From Lonicera japonica (lineage: Eukaryota; Streptophyta; Magnoliopsida; Dipsacales; Caprifoliaceae): a stretch of DNA of 64,000 nucleotides. The position numbers and the translations under genes are program-made. The notes under the pieces were generated by a model. That model ran no database searches. It worked only from the letters and a program-made list of their open reading frames with translations, and was not told the DNA's origin. Where the stretch lies: the NCBI GenBank assembly GCA_021464415.1, contig CM038464.1, positions 1 to 64,000 of the forward strand, written 5' to 3'. This document shows positions 57,001 through 64,000 of this stretch, piece by piece (within the stretch, counting starts at the first letter, position 1; each line of letters starts with the position of its first letter).

Positions 57001-59901
57001 TTCAACAATACATCAGACTTCTTCTACAGAAACAAAGAAAATGGTACAAATATAAACCTCAAGAGCATACACAACAAAAATAATTATCCAATATTCTCAA
57101 TGTGGAAGAATAGTATAAATAATTTAAAAACCTTAAACTGAGCTATCAACTTCTTCTGCTTTTCAACATCCGCTTTTAGAGATGCCTGCATATCAAACAT
57201 AAATCAAGAAACAAGTTAAAAAAGATGGAACTGAACAAACAGAAAGTTTCAACCTACTTACAGAATGCAGGGGGTGGAGTACCTCAAGCTGCAGAACATC
57301 GTTGATCCTGCCCTCTCGCTCATTTAGTTCCATTCTATTCCTCGCAAGGTCTTGCTCCAATCGTGATATCACCTCCCGCTTCTCAGATACAAGTTTCTTA
57401 ATTTCATCTACCTGAGCATCCTTCTCTCTCATATTTACCTAGCCAAAAGACAGCCAATACACAGAAATGAAAAAAAACCTCAAATTCCACAGCTAAATGA
57501 TATGTTTATATCCAATTGATACAACATGAGAAAAAGTACCATCGAATTTACAACCATATAGAGATCTCCAAAATTCACAGAAGCTCCAAAACGAACTCTT
57601 GTACGCAGAATTAGTTATCAAAATCCAACAATACAAAGAACTGATACAATATAATCTTCTTCTTCTGAGCATGTTTAAGAAAGAAATTTTGCTCTTGAGA
57701 CCAAACTCCATTGATTTAGAATCAGCGAATATAAATTTCTTTCACTATAAGAAGGTGCAGGGGTAATTAGCAAAGCTAGTAGGATCTTCATGCAGCAGGA
57801 AGAAAATACTTGTACAAGTGAAATGATATGAATGCTCTGCTATGACAGAAAGGGACCCAAAACTACTAGAAATCACCCCTACCCCCTTAACCCCCCACCT
57901 CAACGTCTCACCAAGAAAAAGAAGAAATTATATAATGAAATATACTATAAGTTGTAAGATAAGAAGAGTTGTGATATGATGAAAAATATGTCGCAAACAT
58001 CATGCTGAATTTATCAAAAAAAAAAACTGTTCTCTGTTTTATAAATTTATTTATCAATTCTCAGTGTTGAAAATTAAACCAATCATTTAGACTTTTTCTC
58101 ACTAATGTTCTATTTCTGTCTAGAGAAGTTAAAGCATGAGCGTTTCATGTGATTTTAGCCAAGCCATAAAAACAATAATTACAAAGAAAAAGGAAAAATA
58201 AGAGAGAATCTTTCCCGCTCTCCAGTACCCCCAACCAAATCCCACCATCAGCAGACCCAGACCCAGCAGACAACCCCCTTCCTCCCGAACCATCGGTCAA
58301 AACCCCCAAAATGCTACGTATATAAATACACAATACTACATAAATGATTGAAATCCGATCAAGTTCAATGACTTTTTAGTAACTAAAATAAAACCATCCA
58401 GCTTTTGATCCAGATCTAATTTGGTGATAGGCTTATGTTTGACTATCTGAACTTGTATAAAATACGTTCTTTTTCATTTCTAGTTAAAATGTTTTTCCAA
58501 CTTTCAGAAAGGTCTTCAAATATATTACTTAATAACAAAAAATTCACTTGGAATAAGGGTTATGAGTCACCTACCCTGACCTCCCATAGCTAAAATGTTT
58601 CTATTTATATAAGTTCTATAAGGCTTTTTCCTATTCCTCCTATGTTGTAAGGGGCTTTAATGAGTTCTAATATGCAACATCAAGGAGTTCCTCTTTCTCG
58701 GTCCAAGAAGTGCATTGTTGGAACTTGGTTGGAACAGCAAGTGGCTCTAGATTCAGGGGCTCTTGCTATAGCCAAACACGAGGGAAAGATCATTTATATC
58801 GATACGGACAAGATCCGTTTAGCATGTAATGGAGATACTCTTAAGCATTATGGGTCGGGGTTCCAACAAAAAGACTTGTATGCATACTATTTGGACATTG
58901 TTATAGGTAGACTTTGGTAGTGCAAAGCAGTATAGCACTACGTAGGCCGTAGACACTGGCAGTGCAATGGGCACAAGTAGCAGATTGCATGTGGATAATT
59001 TGTCATATACACAGAAGTAGTGCCGTAGGAATGGAATCAATGGATGCTTTGTCATATACATGAAGACTTGGATTACTTTAAAGCTACATATAAAAAAAAA
59101 TAATAAACAAACAAAAAAAAATGGGTTCCTAATAGCCAGTTGGAAGACTGCAGCTAACTCTTAACTACAGGGAACAATGAGAGAATAAATCAAGCATCAA
59201 TATTATTTAGAGAACTGCAGCCAAAAAAAAACACTATACTGAATGGTACAGTTCGAAGGGAACATGTTATAGTGACAGTTAGCAGTGGTGAAACAGCACG
59301 AAACCCCTAATAAATCATAACTAGATCTTGAATGAAATAAAGTGAGACAGGACACAACAAATTCATCCAAGAAGAACATAGATATTCATGATTACCTGCA
59401 TCTGCTGGAAATCTCTAATCATGCGATCATAATCTTCCACATCAATATTCTTGCACCTCTCAATCAACTTCAATAATAAGCTGATGTTAGAAAGCTGAAC
59501 CCATAATATATATACAAATACTTGTATGTGTGTGAGAATCATCTTTAAAACAAGTAATACCTCATCAACCCTCTTTTCAAGGAATTCACTCTTCATCTTT
59601 TGAATCTCAATTTCTTTCTTACAAGCTTCCACCTCAGTTTCTCTCTCCGCAAGCATATTACCCAGTTTCTTGATTTCATTCCTAGCATTCTGGGCGGCTT
59701 CACGTAGTCTCTGTGAGTGTATAACCTTACTGGTTAGTAGACATTATTTAACCTCTATAACAATCTTAACAACCATAAAAAAGTAACTGAATATATAAAT
59801 AGTGAAGATTTCCCGATTCGAACCTGGCATTCATTGAAATTGTGCTCATTTTCCTCTCTAAGTTGTGCGTTACTTTCACGGAGCAAGTTAATTTCTCTAA
59901 C
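54001..59901 (-). CDS. NUA: Nuclear-pore anchor NUA/TPR (Mlp-type), C-terminal 11 exons
   Basis: Exons in coding order: 59901-59824, 59710-59561, 59467-59396, 57438-57283, 57185-57132, 57023-56936, 56854-56781, 56682-56554, 56087-55983, 55668-55485, 55385-54001. All have GT-AG borders and compatible phases, giving 824 codons to a stop at 54001. The first nine exons encode a long heptad-rich coiled coil ([56 protein letters not shown]). Exon 10 has [20 protein letters not shown]. The final exon encodes an acidic, disordered tail ending in an Arg-Gly-rich segment ([15 protein letters not shown]), possibly for RNA or chromatin contact. NUA/TPR forms the inner basket of the nuclear pore and acts in mRNA export, SUMO homeostasis and flowering control in Arabidopsis (At1g79280). 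The N-terminal portion continues beyond 64000. The coding frame is intact despite three foreign insertions in introns. Confidence 0.92.
54177..54232 (-). repeat. CAG/GCT trinucleotide runs encoding poly-Ala and poly-Gln
   Basis: In the last NUA exon. GCTGCTGCTGCTGCTGCT encodes AAAAAA and a nearby CAGCAGCAGCAGCAG encodes QQQQQ, within the disordered tail. A length-variable coding microsatellite. Confidence 0.85.
57439..59395 (-). other. NUA intron (1957 bp) with a plastid DNA insert
   Basis: AT-rich intron between exons 3 and 4 of the visible series. It contains the rpoB fragment at 58655-58888; the rest has no recognisable feature. Confidence 0.75.
58655..58888 (+). pseudogene. rpoB: Nuclear plastid DNA (NUPT): rpoB fragment
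   Basis: The translation [19 protein letters not shown], then [18 protein letters not shown] and [14 protein letters not shown], matches the plastid RNA polymerase beta subunit region reading VPLSRSEKCIVGTGLERQ and [11 protein letters not shown] in other plants. A frame break near 58845 is followed by DNA still resembling plastid sequence (GTTCCAACAAAAAGACTTGTATGCAT). It is antisense within a NUA intron, with many substitutions, so it is an old transfer and not functional. Confidence 0.85.
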
Positions 59902-60262
59902 CTACAAGGGTATTTCAAGAAAATTAATGTACAGAGTAAAATGTAGAATAGGAATTAAGCTCCAGGAAAAGCAAATAACAACAGCATAATAAATTTCCCT
60001 TATTTCAGTAAAATTTTGGACAACAATCATATCTCTACACATATCCATCGTGTAATAATTTCTCTTTTTTATAAGACATCGTGTAACAATTTATTTAAAT
60101 AATAAAGTTTGGAATAATATTCTAATGAATAAGTGCATGAGATGATGACAAGCATTGAATAATGTGAAAAATTCATTACCATGTCAGACATACAAACATC
60201 CATCTTTGAAATAGCATTTCCTTTCTAACATGAACTTTACACTTCACGTGTTCATAGACTAT
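59902..60262 (-). other. NUA intron, left of the L1 insertion
   Basis: AT-rich, nothing else recognised. Ends in the TAGACTAT duplication (60255-60262). Confidence 0.5.
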
Positions 60263-61292
60263 ACACACTTCACATGAACTTTGATTCTCTGTTTCCGCAA
60301 ATGCAAAGACTCTCCTTAAATAAAGGAAAATCTTATTGTTTCTTACCATCCTTGATCTCGGATTGCCTTGCGTCTTGGAATCTTTCCTTTTCTAGAAATT
60401 TAAATAAGAGAGAGTTGGAGGAGTTCCTTTCATATATGAGTGTCATTGAGGGGGTTAGATTATCTCCGGGGAGTACAGATAGTAGAGGGTCGATGTGGAA
60501 TGGGTAGGGTTTCTCTTGTTCTTCCTATTTCAAATATCTTATCGATTCTACATTGCACCCACCTTTTGCACACTCTAAAGTTATTTCGGCCGTTGGTATT
60601 CCCACCAAAGTGAAGGTGTTCTCATGGTTAATTTCTCACAGTAGGGTTAATACATGTGACCTATTGCAAAAGAGGATACCTAATTTTTGTCTATCCCCGC
60701 CTTGGTGTGCACTGTGTAAGAAAGATGCGAAAACTTTGAATCATTTATTGATACACTGCCCTTGCTCATATTTCATGTGGAACAAAGATTGTACAGAATT
60801 TTGCTTAAGTTGGGGTCTTCCGAAAAATGGCGCAGATCTTCTCTTGAAATCAATAGCAGCAGAGATAATAATAATTAAAAAAAGAAAAGAAAAGAACAGG
60901 GCACTCTGGAGATGTGTCAAAGCTGCCTCGTTTTGGCAATTATGGATGGAGAGGAATTGTAGTGTTTTCTAAGGAAAAGAAGAAGAAAAGGAGTGGCTGT
61001 GGGAGATAATCAAATTTGTGGCTTCACTATGGGCTTCCAACACCAAGGATTTCAAAAATATATATTGGAAGACATCAAGCACAATTGGAGAGCTTTAATT
61101 TTTGAATAGGGTTTCTAGTGTATTCTGCTCTAGTGGTGTGATGTTCCCCATGATTTTTCTTTTGGCTTTATTATTTTCATTTTCTCGAATTCTATGTATG
61201 ATTGTGGATATCTTGTCTCTCTCAGTTTATACTTCTTTGATGATTTAATAATATCTGGTTTCCTATATAAAAAAAAAGAAAAAAAAAAAGAG
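60263..61292 (+). mobile_element. 5'-truncated L1 LINE in a NUA intron
   Basis: ORF2 C-terminal frames read LSFSRNLNKRELEEFLSYMS (60390-60450) and, at 60553-60972, GIPTKVKVFSWLISHSRVN, PPWCALCKKDAKTLNHLLIHC (zf-RVT) and AASFWQLWMERN. An A-rich tail (61268-61290) is followed by TAGACTAT (61293-61300), matching 60255-60262. This gives 5' truncation, tail and duplication: the full L1 signature. One frame break lies near 60508. Confidence 0.85.
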
Positions 61293-61300
61293 TAGACTAT

Positions 61301-62002
61301 TACTGATTGGCTATCTACGATGCATCTATCCATCCTCCATTCAAACACTAGACGCCAACTCCCCAGGAATATCAACCCTTATCGCCAATGACTCAAACCT
61401 TCTCCTCAACTCCAGATTCGAAAACTGGCACTGGCTTCTACACGTCCAAATTCCTATACTTTGCTGCCATTCTTGCAATATTTTGCAGCTTCCCCCATAT
61501 TTACCAAAGTTTAAATGGACTTAACACAAATCTTTTGTAAAAATTTAATACAGATTAAAACAATCTATACATGAAAATTACTACTACTACTAATTATTAC
61601 TACGACTACTAATAATAAAATAAATTGAAGAAAGCTTCAATTAGAGAAAAGAAAGAAGTTGAAGCTGCTGCATCAGGAAAACCTCTTGAAGAAGCTCAAT
61701 CTAATTCCTTTTTTTCTTCCCAACCTCTGTATCAATCGCAAGTTCATTTGCAGGACAAGAGGAAAAGAGAAGAGATTGCAGTAGTGGATCAATCGGTCAA
61801 TTTAGCAAAACCATAGCCTTCTTCATTTGCGGTCAACCACATGGTTCTTTCCGCAGAATCTGTCTTTGCTGCAAGTATTTTCAGTTTATTCTACAGTCAT
61901 CTGTTTAGAATTTATCTTCTTGTTTTGAATTGCTTGGTGGACTTTCGGTCTTATCCTTTAGTCCATCTCATAATTTTTGCTCATTTCATTAGTGTTTTGG
62001 GG
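61301..62002 (+). other. Unassigned sequence with a 63-codon open stretch, within a NUA intron
   Basis: A stretch at 61625-61816 (MKKASIREKKEVEAAASGKP...KREEIAVVDQSVN) has coding-like charge patterning but no recognised family, and it is opposite in sense to NUA. It could be a gene fragment carried by a transposon. Confidence 0.25.
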
Positions 62003-62021
62003 TCCCGGGGATGGCCTTATT

Positions 62022-63435
62022 TTTATTTTTTTTTATCAGAAACAAGGAACTTATATTAATAAGATAAAACCAATACAAACATAATAGACTGGAAGAGGAC
62101 GAGAAGTTCACAAACAGCCTGAGAAAGCAAAAAACATGAAGCTATGGCCCTCAGACCACATAAATAAGGACATGAGAACAATCAAAATAAACCCAAACTG
62201 AAAACAAACCAAAAACTGAAAAAGTAAATAAGGAAATCCCTGGGAACACAAAAATACAGCCTAGAAAACAGCAGCCTTCTCTGGATATATCTGAAATTGA
62301 TCGAATACCAAATGCTTTAGATGAAAAAGCCCATAGCGAAGCCAGTGCCTTAACAATCTGCCAGGTCTCCTCCATAACCTTCTCCTTGTCTTCAAAAATT
62401 CTATAGTTTCTTTCCTTCCATAAACACCATATTACTGCCAAACAACAACACACCCACAAAATTCTGGATTTCTTCTTATTCCCTTTCCAACTCCATGAAA
62501 TAGACAACAAGTTGAACCAGGAATATGGGAATACAGCAACTAAATCAAATTCCTTACGAATATTATTCCACATAAACTGTGCAAACAGGCAGTGCATTAA
62601 TAAATGATCAATCAATTCACCCTCCCTTCTACATAGAGTGCACCAAGATGGGGATATTTGCAAAAACGGATTCCTTGATTGCAACACATCATGTGTATTT
62701 ACCTTCCTCCAAGCAGATAACCAAGCTAAAACTTTAACTTTTGTGGGAACCCCACTTTTCCAAATCATATTGTAAGGGCTGAAGGGCCTCTCCCCATCAG
62801 AAGAAGTTAACCTCTCAAAGAATGAATTTGAAGAGAATACACCAGACTTATCACCCACCCAAAGTCTACAATCCCTTTCTAATCTATTCGCTTTCCAAGC
62901 ACCCACCATCTCCAGTAAATTCATGAAGTCAGATATTTCATTTTCATAAAAGTTCCTCCGAAATTATATATTCCAGGAATAAGAGGAATTCTCCCCCCAT
63001 ATTAAATTAAATGCAATGAGAGAATCCGGGTTGGATGCAATTCTGTATGATCTCGGAAAAAGAGCTGCCAGAGAGGAATCTCCCACCCAACAATCTAACC
63101 AAAATCGGATTTTTTCGCCATCACCAGCCTTGTATCGAATGAATCCCAAAAATTTCTCTATCCCCCGAGAAATAGGTTTCCATGGATTACGGAACAATCC
63201 TCTTAGTACCACATTGGAATCCCACCTATTAGATTGGATGCAGTACTTACTCCGAATGATCGAATGCCAAAATGAATTATGCTCAAGTGGAAATCTCCAA
63301 ATCCACTTGCCCAAGAGAGCCTCATTTCTTTTAATTATATTACCAATGCCTAAACCACCCATTTTCCTACTTTTAGTAACCTTATTCCATCTCACCAAAT
63401 GCTTACCTTTCCTTTTATGTATCGTCCTCTATGTA
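62022..63435 (-). mobile_element. 5'-truncated L1 LINE, minus strand, with a 19-bp target-site duplication
   Basis: Flanked by identical TCCCGGGGATGGCCTTATT at 62003-62021 and 63436-63454. The T-rich left end is its A-tail. The C-terminal ORF2 frames (63398-62964, then 62924-62151) read MGGLGIGNIIKRNEALLGKW, GVPTKVKVLAWLSAWRKVN, SPSWCTLCRREGELIDHLLMHC (zf-RVT) and CCCLAVIWCLWKERN. A single frame change separates the two frames near 62940. A perfect long duplication and few breaks suggest a recent insertion. Confidence 0.92.
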
Positions 63436-63454
63436 TCCCGGGGATGGCCTTATT

Positions 63455-64000
63455 GTATCCCCCTCTATGTATCTTTTTGGTTATTTATGGCAGGGCACTA
63501 GTCCTCTAAGGAGGCTAGTGATTTTATTAAAATAATAATAATAATAAATAGAAACTACCAAATTTAGATATCCGTTTGGATAAAATTAATCAGACTTCCC
63601 TGCCTTTTCGGTCTTTAGCTTTTTCTCAACTTAACTCATCATCCGTAATCTACTCCGTCTCGTGGCGAATATAAAATATTCCCTAAGAGGACAATTATGC
63701 CCTCTTCTGCACCTCTCTACTTCTTCCAATATTTCTGAAACCATGCAAAAGCTTTGGACTTGTTGCCTTTATAATACACCATACTTACTAAATTCAAGAT
63801 TGTGCCAGGTACCCATTCCTGTCACACCTTTGTGTTGAGATTGATTTCCCCCATAAACAAAGATCCCCCTTCATATAAATTCCAGGGTGGAAGAAAAATA
63901 TCGAGTTTCACAACATATAGATCACCCATCAATTTCTTCTTGGATTTTGACAAAAAAGTTTCATCTCCCTTTTGCAATTATAAAAATTTAAAGAAGGTAT
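63455..64000 (-). other. NUA intron or upstream sequence to the window edge
   Basis: No NUA exon recognised. An AAT/ATA microsatellite lies at about 63530-63546. The next NUA exon should lie beyond 64000. Confidence 0.4.

Noticed and set aside
1..64000. tRNA or rRNA genes
   Set aside because: No cloverleaf-like segment with the conserved T-arm, nor any rDNA sequence, was recognised. The tRNA-like matches found are retrotransposon primer-binding sites.

Overview
This window is nuclear DNA from a flowering plant, most likely a eudicot. It carries spliced genes with plant-type GT-AG introns, plant-specific retrotransposon lineages, a plastid rpoB fragment and two genes whose Arabidopsis counterparts are near neighbours. 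No prokaryotic or organellar backbone is present. Assignments rest on reading translations and repeat ends by eye; no database search was run.

Positions 1-14725 are the 5' LTR and most of the interior of one large Ty3/gypsy element of the Tat/Ogre type, lying on the minus strand. From right to left it holds a 5' LTR (14725-13362), a tRNA-Arg-type primer-binding site, a roughly 1-kb leader, a broken gag and protease region, and a well-preserved pol (RT, RNase H, a second 'archaeal-type' RNase H, integrase). Beyond pol come genes on the OPPOSITE strand: an intact 411-codon DUF7745-type ORF (3833-5068) and a GC-rich, intron-containing, frame-broken plant-mobile-domain gene (1-3146). The 3' LTR is off the left edge. 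The promoter ahead of the antisense ORF reuses the palindromic repeat module found upstream of the TATA box in the LTR.

Positions 14726-38000 are nested, decayed retrotransposons. They include four tandem-repeat families upstream of a Tat/Ogre-like LTR (15110-19443), with one array split by a 2.5-kb solo LTR (16281-18766). There are also solo LTRs with target-site duplications at 24622-26867, 31930-33408 and 35646-37037, a two-LTR element with almost no interior (28797-31719), and SIRE-like copia remnants.

Positions 38062-49510 are a host gene: a four-exon nitrobindin (heme-binding beta-barrel) gene on the plus strand encoding 176 aa. Its second intron of 9.5 kb holds a hAT transposase relic, an L1 fragment, a deleted Ty1/copia element and a perfect 21-bp hairpin. 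Downstream, on the minus strand, 54001-59901 holds the last 11 exons (824 codons) of the nuclear-pore anchor NUA/TPR. Its introns carry a plastid rpoB fragment and two L1 3' ends with clear target-site duplications. The two genes are tail to tail, with a hAT-type MITE and chromovirus-like LTR sequence between them.
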